From contig OX637291.1 in the NCBI GenBank assembly GCA_951799445.1, forward strand, positions 64,501-128,500: a stretch of 64,000 nt of DNA, read 5' to 3'. Shown piece by piece: positions 11,071-22,885 of this stretch. Under the pieces are notes generated by a model, which made no database searches, was not told the origin of the DNA, and was given only the letters and a program-made list of their open reading frames with translations. The stretch is from Pseudisothecium myosuroides. Its lineage: Eukaryota > Streptophyta > Bryopsida > Hypnales > Lembophyllaceae. The stretch's first letter is position 1. The number at the start of each line of letters is the position of its first letter. Made by a program: the position numbers and the translations under genes.

Positions 11071-14000
11071 GCTATCTAAGGGCTACAATGGAAGAGGACG
11101 CATTGTGCCTAGTACTGCAAGAGAGTCGAGGCATATTGTACCGGGTGGTGGCGGTAGTATGTCCTTGAAAACTGCAAGAAGCACGACTGAAGCAATTGGT
11201 AATTTGAAGAATGGACTAGAACAAGGCATGGCCATCGACTCGTTTATGTATGTTGAAGTATTGAGACGGTGCTTGAAGGAGGCAAACCTTAATGTTAATG
11301 TCGCGAAGCAGGTTCACGACTACATCAACCAGAGTAAAATGGAGCAGAATACATATGTGGCAAACAACCTGGTGAGCGTGTATATCAGGTGTGGAGGATT
11401 GGAGGATGCACGTGGAGTGTTTGATAAACTTGTGAACAAGAACGTGTTCAGTTGGACCATTATGATTGGAGGTTATGCAAAGCACAATCATGCTGACAAA
11501 GCAATGGAACTTTTCAAACAAATGTGCCAAAAACGGGTCCAGCCAGATGCATTTACTTTCTCGAGCATCCTGAAGGCATGTGCCAATCCATCAGCTTTGC
11601 AGTGGGGCAAAGAAGTTCATGCGTATGTAAGACATGCTGGGCTTGAATCAGATGTGCGTGTGGGCACTGCGCTTGTCCACATGTATGCAAATACTGGCAG
11701 TGTTCATGATGCTCGGCTAGTTTTTGACCGGATGGAGGATCGTGACGTCATCGCATGGACCGTGATGATTGGTGGACTTGCAGAACACGGATGTGGGCAA
11801 GAAGCATATGAGCTGTTTTTGCAAATGCAAAGGGAAGGCTTGAAACCCAATGCATTCACGTTTGCGAGCATTCTGAATCCATGTTCAAGCGCAGGAGCTT
11901 TGGAGTGGGTGAAGGAGGTTCACAGGCATGTCCTCCAAGCGGGACTTGAGTCGGATTTGCGTGTGGGCAATGCGCTTGTCCACATGTATGGAAAGTGTGG
12001 CAGTTTGGTTGATGCTCGGCTAGTTTTTGACCGGATGGAGGATCGTGACGTGATCACGTGGAACGTGATGATTGGTGGACTTGCCGAACACGGATGTGGG
12101 CAAGAAGCATATGAGCTGTTTATGCAAATGCAGAGGGAAGGCTTGAAACCCGATGCATTCACGTTTGCGAGCATTCTGAATCCATGTTCAAGCGCAGGGG
12201 CTTTGGAGTGGGTGAAGGAGGTTCACAGGCACGTCCTCCAAGCGAGACTTGAGTCGGATTTGCGTGTGGGCAATGCGCTTGTCCACATGTATGGAAAGTG
12301 TGGGAGTTTGGTTGATGCCCGGCTAGTTTTTGACCGGATGGAGGATCGTGACCTGATCACGTGGAACGTGATGATTGGTGGACTTGCAGACCATGGATGT
12401 GGGCAAGAAGCATACGAGCTGTTTATGCAAATACAGAGGGAAGGCTTGAAACCCGATGCATTCACGTTTGCGAGCATTCTGAATCCATGTTCAAGCGCAG
12501 GAGCTTTGGAGTGGGTGAAGGAGGTTCACAGGCATGTCCTCCAAGCGGGACTTGAGTCGGATTTGCGTGTGGGCAATGCGCTTGTCCACATGTATGGAAA
12601 GTGTGGCAGTTTGGTTGATGCTCGGCTAGTTTTTGACCGGATGGAGGATCGTGACGTGATCACGTGGACCGTGATGATTGGTGGACTTGCCGAATACGGA
12701 TGTGGGCAAGAAGCATATGAGCTGTTTATGCAAATGCAAAGGGAAGGCTTGAAACCCGATGCAATCACCTTTGCGAGCATTCTGAATCCATGTTCAAGCG
12801 CAGGAGCTTTGGAGTGGGTGAAGGAGGTTCACAGGCATGTCCTCCAAGCGGGACTTGAGTCGGATTTGCGTGTGGGCAATGCGCTTGTCCACATGTATGG
12901 AAAGTGTGGGAGTTTGGTTGATGCTCGGCTAGTTTTTGACCGGATGGAGGATCGTGACGTGATCACGTGGACCGTGATGATTGGTGGATTTGCACAACAT
13001 GGGTGTGGGAGTGAAGCATATGAGCTGTTTATGCAAATGCAAAGGGAAGGCCTCGAACCCAATGCAATCACGTTTGCGAGCATTCTGAATCCATGTTCAA
13101 GCGCAGGAGCTTTGGAGTGGGTGAAGGAGGTTCACAGGCATGTCCTCCAAGCGGGACTTGAGTCGGATTTGCGTGTGGGCAATGCGCTTGTCCACGTGTA
13201 TGGAAAGTGTGGCAGTTTGGAAGATGCTCGGCTAGTTTTTGACCGGATGGAGGATCGTGACGTGATCACGTGGAACGTGATGATTGGTGGACTTGCCGAA
13301 CATGGATGTGGGCAAGAAGCATATGAGCTGTTTATGCAAATGCAAAGGGAAGGCTTGAAACCCGATGCATTCACGTTTGCGAGCATTCTGAATCCATGTT
13401 CAAGCGCAGGAGCTTTGGAGTGGGTGAAGGAGGTTCACAGGCATGTCCTCCAAGCGGGACTTGAGTCGGATTTGCGTGTGGGCAATGCGCTTGTCCACGT
13501 GTATGGAAAGTGTGGCAGTTTGGTTGATGCTCGGCTAGTTTTTGACCGGATGGAGGATCGTGACGTGATCACGTGGAACGTGATGATTGGTGGACTTGCC
13601 GAACACGGATGTGGGCAAGAAGCATATGAGCTGTTTATGCAAATGCAGAGGGAAGGCTTGAAACCCGATGCAATCACGTTTGCGAGCATTCTGAATCCAT
13701 GTTCAAGCGCAGGGGCTTTGGAGTGGGTGAAGGAGGTGCACAGGCATGTCCTCCAAGCGGGACTTGAGTCGGATTTGCGTGTGGGCACTGCGCTTGTCCA
13801 CATGTATGGAAAGTGTGGGCGTTTGGATGATGCTTGGCTAGTTTTTGACCGGATGGAGGATCGTGACGTGATCACGTGGACCGTGATGATTGGTGGACTT
13901 GCCGAACACGGATGTGGGCAAGAAGCATATGAGCTGTTTATGCAAATGCAGAGGGAAGGCTTGAAACCCAATGCATTCACGTTTGCGAGCATTCTGAATC

Positions 14001-15094
14001 CATGTTCAAGCGCAGGAGCTTTGGAGTGGGTGAAGGAGGTTCACAGGCATGTCCTCCAAGCGGGACTTGAGTCGGATTTGCGTGTGGGCAATGCGCTTGT
14101 CCACATGTATGGAAAGTGTGGCAGTTTGGTTGATGCTCGGCTAGTTTTTGACCGGATGGAGGATCGTGACCTGATCACGTGGAACGTGATGATTGGTGGA
14201 CTTGCAGAGCATGGATGTGGGCATGAAGCCCTGGAATTGTTCAAAAATATGATTGCAGACGGTGTGAAGCCTGATGTGATCTCATTCGTTGCAGTGTTGT
14301 CAGCTTGTAGTCATTCAGGCCTTGTGGATGATAGCCGCAGACATTTTTTGGCTATGACACAAGATTATGGCATCGAGCCTAGTGTGGTGCTTTGTAACTG
14401 CATGGTGGATGTTCTTGCGCGAGCAGGACACTTGGAGGAAGCAAAGCTCTTGATTGACAACATGCCGGTGGAACCAAATGCTGCAACTTGGGGAGCCTTG
14501 GTCGGTGCTTGTAGAACGTACGGCAATGTGGGGTTGGGCAAACTTGCCGCTAATGAGTGGCTCAAGTTGGAACCGAAGGATGCTTCTGCATACGTGCTTC
14601 TCTCGAATATCTATGCTGCAGCTGGCAAGTGGGAGGAGGTGTTGTGGGTGCGCACTATGATGCAGGAGAGAGGTATACGCAAGGAGCCAGGGCGTAGCTG
14701 GATTGAAGTTGATAACAAGGTCCATGACTTCGTCGTAGGGGATACTTCTCACTCAGAAGCGAAGGAGATCTATGTTGAGCTGAGGAGATTGAGTGAGACG
14801 ATTAAGGCCGAAGGCTACATTCCTGATACCCGGCTAGTGTTGCGGAACATTGAGGAGGAGGAGAAAGAACTTGCTCTTTGCTCGCATAGTGAGAAGTTGG
14901 CTATTGCTTATGGACTCATGCGGACACCCCTTGGAGAGCCAATTCGGGTGTTCAAGAACCTTCGAGTGTGTTTAGACTGCCATACAGCAACGAAGTTTAT
15001 CTCAAAGGCAACTGAACGAGAGATTGTTGTGAGGGATGCTAATCGCTTTCACCGTTTTCAAAATGGCGTGTGTTCTTGTGGTGATTACTGGTGA
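11071..15094 (+). CDS. PPR-DYW organellar RNA-editing factor
   Basis: The first ATG in frame is 11159, giving 1,311 codons; the frame is open from an acceptor CAG at 11068-11070. Residues 65-1039 form PLS-type PPR motifs: S, then nine P-L-S triplets of 101 residues (35+35+31), then a tenth P. These are followed by L2 (1040-1075), S2 (1076-1107), E1, E2 and a full DYW deaminase domain (1178-1311). Zinc and catalytic residues are present: HSE (H1243, E1245), CLDCH (C1271, C1274, H1275), CSC (C1305, C1307) and terminal GDYW. The family binds one organellar RNA site and edits a cytidine four bases beyond S2. Eight triplets (11747-14170) are near-identical in DNA. No transit peptide is obvious after ATG 11159, which favours an upstream exon. 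Identity as an editing factor is very sure; the target is unknown. Confidence 0.95.
11747..14170 (+). repeat. Eight 303-bp coding tandem repeats in the PPR gene
   Basis: Exactly eight 303-nt units (2,424 nt), each coding one P-L-S triplet, follow one another with only a few base changes. This near-identity also produces repeated antisense frames every 303 bp, which are not genes. It points to recent expansion or ongoing gene conversion, since PPR repeats within one protein usually share only a weak consensus. Confidence 0.95.
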
Positions 15095-16829
15095 TCAGGT
15101 TGGCAATCTTGACCAATTGTAGCCTATGTTGTTGTCTGGAGCTCTTCATTGGAATTTGTCATCATCTGTGAATATGTTATGGTGTTGATCATTGATTGAA
15201 AACTATTGCATTGGTTGGAAATGACTCCAGAAACATGTTCATAGAGGTTGTCACCTCTTGCATTTTCTTCACCTCTTGTTTTTGTGAAGAATACAAAATC
15301 AAAGGCTGGCAAATTTAGCCATAGAAATGATTGTAGCACTACCATTCACCTTACATCCTTTTGTTGGCAACATCAAAATCTAATCAAAATCTAAGGATTC
15401 TTTATTGAGAAGACTTCTCACATGGAAATATCAAATGATAATTTTGAATTCCTTCCTTCAAGAAGAAGACCATGCAAGTTGTTTTTTTCCAATAGCAAGT
15501 TTACTTTGGTTGCTTCAACTATTGTACTTATAATTAGGTAACTTGATTTTTGATCCTTGCCTTGGTGTCAATTTTGGAAGTTAATCCCTACAAGATTGAG
15601 TGTACATTTAACAAGTTGTCAAAAATTATCATGTTTAAGTGCATTGAGAAAAAATACAATAGAAAAAGTTTCTTTTTTGAAATTTATTTGTATGAAAGTG
15701 TACTAGATGGCTACTATGGGAATGTGGAAAATTTTAGCCCATTTGATTGTGCAGATTGCAAGCTTATAGAAGAAAAAGGATTTTTTTGAACCTTGCTTGA
15801 TAGGGTCAAAAATCTTTTAACTTCTCATGAAATGAGACTTTTGCACTACATATATTTTTTTTTACCATTGCCTATCATGGTAGTTATATACATATCAATT
15901 TTTAGAAACAGATGAGTTTTTTTTCACCAATTGCTCAAAGTTGCCCTTTTTGCCTAAGAAACTTCAAGCAACATAACTTTTAATTTGGGCACCTAATAAA
16001 AAAATATATATGTATTTTGATGAAGTTTATATAAGTCCACATCTTGTTTCAAAATTTCACAAACATGCATTCTAAAATGATTTCTACGATACCAACTTAA
16101 ATTTCTTGTTGTCCTTTTGAGAAACACTGGACCTTTAGGGGTTAATATTGAATCTAGGTGATTCAAGTGTGTACGACATATATCGGTGTCACTATAAATT
16201 CAAGAATAATAAAAAGTTTTTGTTTTGGAATGTACTTTTATTGTAATTCTGAATTGTTTACATGGTACTGTAAGGCCTTATGTGTTAAATTGAGACAAGT
16301 TGGGGTCTCATTTTAATTCCTTCTATATTTAGAGTTAACTTAGTGTTCATTGAATAGAGACTTAGAAATGTCCAAATACTATTTTGTATATTTTGCTCAT
16401 ACTAAACCAACTAACCAAGTAGCAAGAACCTGTTGTGAACATTGAGATTTTTTTTTAAAAATTATTAACATAAAAATATTATAGACCAACAAATTTGAAA
16501 GTAGGACTTTTTTTTAAAACTCAAACTTGTTTGTGTAGAAACAGTAAATAATGTACATACTTGTGTTGTCAAACATTTCACATAAAATATAATAGAACCA
16601 AAAAACACATTCAATTGGAACAAAGCAAAAATACTTTACATAAAATGCAAACACAAATAAAATAATACTTACTATTAATAGAATTCAAACATTATGACAT
16701 GGCGATAATATCCTCGACTTCAAACACTACAACATGAAACTGAAAACATCTGAATACATCTAAATGCAAAAGCACATTCTACTTGAACACCAAGAATAAT
16801 AATAAAATAACAAAAACCTAAATTATACC
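15095..16829. other. AT-rich spacer with a decayed transposon copy
   Basis: The 3' flank of the PPR gene comes first. From about 15560 to 16145 the sequence is a diverged match to inner parts of the element at 18841-20632: it shares blocks around TTTAGCCCATTTGA and the AAATTTCACAAACAT phrase. The termini are not recognisable. No gene is seen. Confidence 0.45.
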
Positions 16830-19800
16830 TCTTCTTCTGTCAAGGACACATCATTGTTAGATTTAGCCAAAATCGCCGCCACTGATGACTTGATAATGTC
16901 AAACTATGCTTTGGAAATTTTGACATCTAGAAGAACTTGAGGTTGATCAGCAATACCCCTTTTCCCACGCACCTTAAAAGCTGTCATGATAACACCCATG
17001 CTCGACTAGATCGGTAATATAGGTGTATCCTCGACCCACAAATTCCTTGCTTTTGGGTCCCATCCATCATACGTTTTAGGATCAGGACGATGTTTATCAA
17101 GAAGCTTCCAATATTGGATCCGTATTGACTTAAGATGCCCCGGATCCAGACTCGGATTTGTTAGCGCTCTAACAAGCCAAAATAGCTTTGGGTCACTACG
17201 ATGAGGGCGCACTATGACAAAATAACCGGCAAACACATCACGAGCAACACGAAAAGGACATGGGTAGTCACGCCTTCGGGCAATGAAGGATGGATCCTCC
17301 GCAAAATCTTCTTGCACTACGCCATCTTCTCCCATTGTGTCTTTCCGTTCACCGGTGATTCTAGAAGCCAGCCCAAATCCATATTCCAATATCTTGCGTG
17401 CAACTAGAGGTGCATCTAGAGCGCTTCTCACACCTTTTCAATAATTATTTATAGACACATTCTTCCTCCTGAACTCCCCAGATTGGTCATTGCCCGCCAT
17501 ACTGCTCTACTGCGCAATGATACTGTTTAAACCCTTTTTGACATCACCAAGGAATTTCATTTGACGTGGAGGCAAAGATCGCAGAACACCGCAGCCAGCC
17601 GTCTTCAATCTTGGACCACAAGCAAATTCCTCTTCCACCCTCTGGCAGCCAATTCTTGTCAGTACAAAGATGCTTATACTCCATCAATGGCCATCCACTT
17701 GAATCCTTGTAGAACTTAAACTATTGGGCCATAGAATGACCTTCCGGAAAGTCCCCACCTTTGCCCAAATACCCTTCTACAAAGCCCCTTAACTCAGGAA
17801 CTTCTTCAATGAAGTGAGGAATGACCGAATGGGTTTCACAGTCCATGAAGGATTTCATGAGTCTTGGAACAGTCTAGTAGTTATTCGTCTTCAACATGGT
17901 GCTCTATCAACCAAAAAAAGCATCAATGTCTTCATAAGGGTGTCCAACGATGAGGAAGTTGATGTATATCTCATGGAAAATGCCTTTGAAAACAAGAAGA
18001 GTGCAGAAAGCAAAAACCCATCGATTCTTGTTGTCGCATGACGCATTGTCTAGGTGCAGAGTCAATATAGGGGGCAGAGGTTGAGCGGGGATTGGGTCCA
18101 TTGGAGGAGGAAGAAGGGAGTCCAAACACATTTTCGAGCCTTTCAGTACAGCCATTGTTAATTAATGCGGATTGCCCATCCTTGACGGTAGGCAATTGGC
18201 GCGATGAATTCTTCAGCAGTCCCTCCAAATTATGCAACAACCTTGCAATGGACCCAGTGGTGTGATTTGAGTTCGGTGAAAAAGTTTCTAGTCTATAGTG
18301 GGCATACCAAACGTCGCCATGACCATGAGCAATCATACTTGTAACAACAACGGGCATTTTAATAAAAGAATCCGTCATTTTGGTCTTGTGAGAGAAATGT
18401 GGAGAAGCAGTCTTGGAGTGATCCATTTTATCATGGATAATGGTGAGCATCTTCTCAGGGTACTTCTTGAAAATATGATGATTTGAATAATAGAGTTCTC
18501 TGTGGGCCCTTTGCTCCAAAAGATGAGTTTCCAAAATTCTCCCCTACTTGTCTTGTGAGGTAGAAAGCGGTGTGTAGGCACTCCTCAATTGTCTATACTG
18601 ATCGCAGAGATTACACCTCAAAAAAGAATCCGTAGGAGCCTTTGCAGCATACTCTGGGAAAGAAGCACACCTAATGTTACTCAAGCCACTAGAAGAAATG
18701 GGGGGCAAATTCAAAGCGGCATTGGCCTCACTAATTTTCGGCAATTGATCACTCCAACAAAATGCTGAAGTTAACACCATTGCTGGAACTTTTTCCCCGA
18801 TTTCCAACGTCTTAGATTTGTGTGGCATTCTATCAGCTTCCTCAAGGAGATCACTACCGGTTTTTAGAAAACTACGTGAGTTAAAAAGATAGGATTCATT
18901 TAATTCAAAGCAGAGAAATTGTATGTAATATGTAGGGCTACTATAGGGTCCATGGAAATAATTCTACATACTCTATTATAAATAAATTAGGATAACTATA
19001 TAAAAACATCATGGAATAGGAATTTTTATTAATAAGTTAGGCTTGACAAATAAAAGCCGTGCAAATTTTCTGTAGAATGATGAGTATAAGATGTAAATAG
19101 ATAATTTTATGTAAATGATAAAATGTGCATAGTCAAAAAACTCTAATGAAGGGTGGTTGACTGAAATTGTGCCATAGTATTAGTAGTGTATATATCAAAA
19201 AAAATTAAATGTAAATACAAGGCATTGACCACAAGTGAAAAAAATTGTTACATTGCACAAATATATAGGGAGGTTTACCTTAGTGGGTTCAACAAACTAA
19301 AAACTGTATAACATGAGGATAAAATTTATAGTCCATTTAACTTCATGATTCTTTGAAGCTATAAATGATAAACACACTCATATTGAATGGGATGTTCAAA
19401 GGATAGTTTCAATGAGGATTTTAAATTGTTCAATGGTAAATTCATTATTAATCCTAAAGGCCAAAGGGTACTTTGAAAGAGGAAAAGTCCAAAACTGCCC
19501 ATTTTTATGCATTGTCCAGAAATTAATTAATTTTTTTAATTTTAAAATCCAACCATATAAAAGTGTATTAAAGAGGTAAAGCAATGTGTGGAAAAACTTC
19601 AACCCATTTGACCACGTGGATTGAAAGATTATAATGTTTGAAGTGAGAAAAAGACCTTTTTTTTATTCTTGCAAAACAAGGTCAGCAAACTTTGAGCCTT
19701 CCTAGAGTAAAATTTTTCTCTATACAAAAATGAGGATTTTAGCCATTCATATGTATATGATTTTAGGTTTAATCATCATAAAAAATTTCAAAAGCAAATA

Positions 19801-21486
19801 TGGAATCTACCTTACTCTAAGTCAACTTGCAATGTAAAGAGGTTTAGTGCATTGGCAATACACTAGTCATTTTATGATTATTTCTTGTGCAATGAGGAAA
19901 TTTTTTATTTGAAATCCAAAAAATAACGTATTAGAAACAAACATTTGGAATATGGGGGAAAATTCTCAAGAACTTTGACTTTACATATTGTAAGACAATA
20001 GGTTTTGAAGTTAGAAGGAAATATTTTTTTTAAAACCATCCTAATATAGCTAATGAAGTTTGACTCCTTTTAGCATCTGTGATTTAAAAACTAAATTGTT
20101 TTTTCACAATTGTATGCCATATTTTATTAGTTACGTACATGCCAAATTTCAAAAGTTGATGAGCATCTTTGCAGAAGGTGCCCAAAAGATGCCCAAATTG
20201 CTCGAGCTGCCAAAAAAATTCAAGGCAATATAACTTTTGATTCAGATACTCAATCAGAAAAAAATATATTATGATTAAGGAAATACATGTTCCACACCTT
20301 GTGTCAAAATTTTGTGAACATTTGACCAAAATTGACTTCATAAGATCCTATCCGGATATGCAATTGTTTATTCAATGGACAATTGGTCTTTAAGGATTAA
20401 AAATTACCACTTGGTTAATTAGACAGTTCATTTTTATATGTAAGATAGTCCCATTTAAAAAAATTCATGAATGAATTTACAAAAACCATAGGATATTAGA
20501 AATATGCCCCTTGTAGCTTTTTATGTAAAAATATGGTCATCTTAAATACAATAATTAAAGTAAATAGCCCCACATCAAATACCTTCTTAACTCAGATGTA
20601 TACCTTAAATTACAAGGAGTAATCTTCTTGAGTCAGCTTCACTTGGAACCAACATCCGAAGTGTGGCTACAACTTGTACAATATGCGTGTGTAGTTTCTT
20701 GGATCCCAAATTCCCGTGCAACTCTGCTTGCTTCTCAAATTTAGCCATGTGCTTGTACCTGTAGAAGGTAGCTTTTGAAATCCCGTGAATCATCTACCAC
20801 ACTGCAAAACACGCCTCTGTGATTTTCAAAGTTATCCACTCTTTACCAACATCGTCTTTGTGCATCTGTCTATGCACTTCAAGAAGACACTTCTTACGAG
20901 CATACACCCCGTCGATTGCATGAAGTTGAGAACGTGTGGCTTGAATTTCTCCACGTAGAAAGGGTTGCAAGCAATTCTTTTCGCAAAAAGTCTTGGTGGA
21001 CACTTCAATGATCGCTTGAGTAGAGAGAAGGGATTCCTTCTTCGGAGGGAGGCTGAGATCCGACCTCTCACAAGAGCTTTCGAAAGAACACACACCAACA
21101 CGAACACGGCGGCTCATGGCCTTCATAGCTTGGTTGTATATATGGGTCTGATCTTGATCATACAAACTGACATTGTTCAAGAATACTCGTTTAATGTCCC
21201 ACGAGTGAGTTGACCACATCTAAGCTGATGGGACTTTAGCTTTGCACAAAGACACCACAATTTTGAACGGCAACACGATCATCACCAAGGGGCTCCCATC
21301 CACGTCAATGATGAGGTCCGCATTGACGCTCTGGCAGATGCCTTTTGCAACGTCATTTCTAGCTTCATTTCTTAGAATGACAAATTTTTTGATCCAAGCG
21401 GAATGAAGAATACCATCGCAAAGTGCGACACCGGCAGGCAATACTGGCTCCGTATTGGCAAACTCGTCCGGACCATGGATATCCAT
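16830..21486 (-). pseudogene. DUF7869-like transposase-type gene, broken
   Basis: Read on the minus strand, fragments appear in order. An N-terminal part (21486-20641) has GVYARKK, HGNLGSKK and an ATLRML segment. After the element at 18841-20632 the frame resumes with EADRMPHKSK, then IHDKMDHSKTASP, MIAHGHGDVWYAHY, LHLDNASCDNKNRWVF and INFLIVGHPYEDIDAFFG, and a C-terminal part (17431-17006) with PFRVARDVFAGYFVIVRP. The D-N and H-x-x-D/E-D motifs suggest an RNase H-like nuclease core of the kind found in plant transposon-derived DUF7869 proteins; the exact activity is inferred. In-frame stops (for example between 21219 and 21220, and at 20794), at least one frameshift near 18000 and the inserted element show it is dead. 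A second broken copy lies at 36870-43290. Confidence 0.7.
18841..20632. mobile_element. Non-autonomous DNA transposon with 8-bp TSD
   Basis: The element is 1,792 bp. The left end CTCAAGGAGATCACT and the right end AGTAATCTTCTTGAG form a 15-bp terminal inverted repeat with two mismatches. A perfect 8-bp duplication, TCAGCTTC, stands at 18833-18840 and 20633-20640, and removing the element rejoins the interrupted transposase-type frame. Eight-bp duplications fit hAT or P-type elements; the ends do not settle which. It is AT-rich with no coding potential, so it must have been moved by a protein encoded elsewhere. A related copy is at 22886-24695. Confidence 0.9.
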
Positions 21487-22630
21487 CCTACGACCACAAC
21501 AATAAGCAAATGTTCACATGAGTTGTAAAACAAAAAAATATATTCATTATATCTTCAAGTTGAGGATAAGAAGACGACCCTAAACCGCTAATGGATATTT
21601 ATTATTAAAAACAATAAATTATAACAATAGAAAAGGGCCGTATATTATCTTCGCCCCAAAGATATATCTACACAACAAAAGAACCAAGTGCACACTGAGA
21701 AACAAACTCACATACTACCATCCTATCAAGACAATAAAAATATCGTTGACCAGAAAAAAAACTCCTCAAAGGAATTCCTAGAACTCACCAAATACTAATT
21801 CCCATTTAATTTGTAAACATTACAGAAATTCTGTGCGGCGACCACATTATCTTCGACTCAAAGAAAGCCATACAATAGGATATTATTACGCGCAAACAAT
21901 GTATAAAATAACAGACCATCATCTCATCCGAGAGGCCAATAATAAACTGAACATGGATCAAGGTCACACTAAGTAAATATATTCCATATATATACACTCT
22001 AAAAAACATATGGCCTACAGTGACACAAAGCATGAACTTCGTGTGCTGCCTAAATTATCTTCAACTTGAAGATAATATAATTCTATAATCAAAGCAAAAG
22101 GATATCGTGGTAGGATGGGGAAAATCCCGACCTTACAAAGAAATTGTCATAGCGCAATGCTTATCTTCAGGTCGAAGATAATCTTCTTTACATTTCAAAA
22201 TAAAATATCTACATTCAAAGGATCATTGTCAAACAATAGAGAAGTTCTCTCCAACTGTCACAGTTATCTTCGGTTTGAAGATAAACTAAAAAATCTTTCA
22301 AAATGATAGGACATTGCCACCAGAGGGTCCATTGTCCTATACACCGATAATCACTCTAAAATATAGAGTTGTCTTTGGGTTGAAGATAACTAAGTATACA
22401 AATATATCAAAATAAAGTCAAAATCTTGATAAAAGATGCATTTTTCTCCGATACACAATTTATTCTTAAGCGATGCGGTTATCTTCGGGTCAAGGACACT
22501 CAGTAATATACACCTTCAAACAAAATATTATCTTCGGTACGAGGATAAAAACTTAAATAGTAACAAGGTCTAGAAGTTCTGTGTTTCTAATATTTGCGCT
22601 ACAATTGTTGGAATTGCAAGTATTTTAGAA
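21487..22630. promoter_or_regulatory. Array of ~21-bp palindromes at ~105-bp spacing
   Basis: A motif of the form TTATCTTC-N5-GAAGATAA recurs immediately upstream of the minus-strand transposase-type gene. Clear copies lie at 22055, 22161, 22264, 22369, 22479 and 22528, and weaker ones at about 21549, 21645 and 21846. Spacing of the best copies is 103-110 bp. The arms are kept while the rest of each unit has diverged. Subterminal binding-site arrays of this kind are known for transposases; that role is inferred. Confidence 0.7.
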
Positions 22631-22885
22631 CTATACAGAACTCAGCCAACTATGTACAAAAACGGCGACAGGGCAACACAAACAATCGCAACAAGAAATA
22701 GAAAAACATCTATATTTCATGGAAACGCTAAGTGCTAGGGGAAAGTATACAACAGAAAACCTTCTCACATAAAAAGGCAAGCAAAGAACTTGTTGAGCAT
22801 ACCGGTTAAGCTTATGATACCATACGCGCAACTCACTTATATGAACAACCTCAATGCAAGTATTCACATCTCCGACAAGTTGCAC

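Noticed and set aside
11920..14244. Series of antisense frames of 67-185 codons every 303 bp
   Set aside because: They mirror the near-identical PPR units and have no independent start context or homology.
21487..22630. CRISPR or terminator array
   Set aside because: The palindromes are spaced by diverged copies of one longer unit, not by unique spacers, in eukaryotic DNA.
22631..22885. Minus-strand 84-codon frame as an upstream exon of the transposase-type gene
   Set aside because: No alignment to the second pseudogene and no convincing donor; left unassigned.
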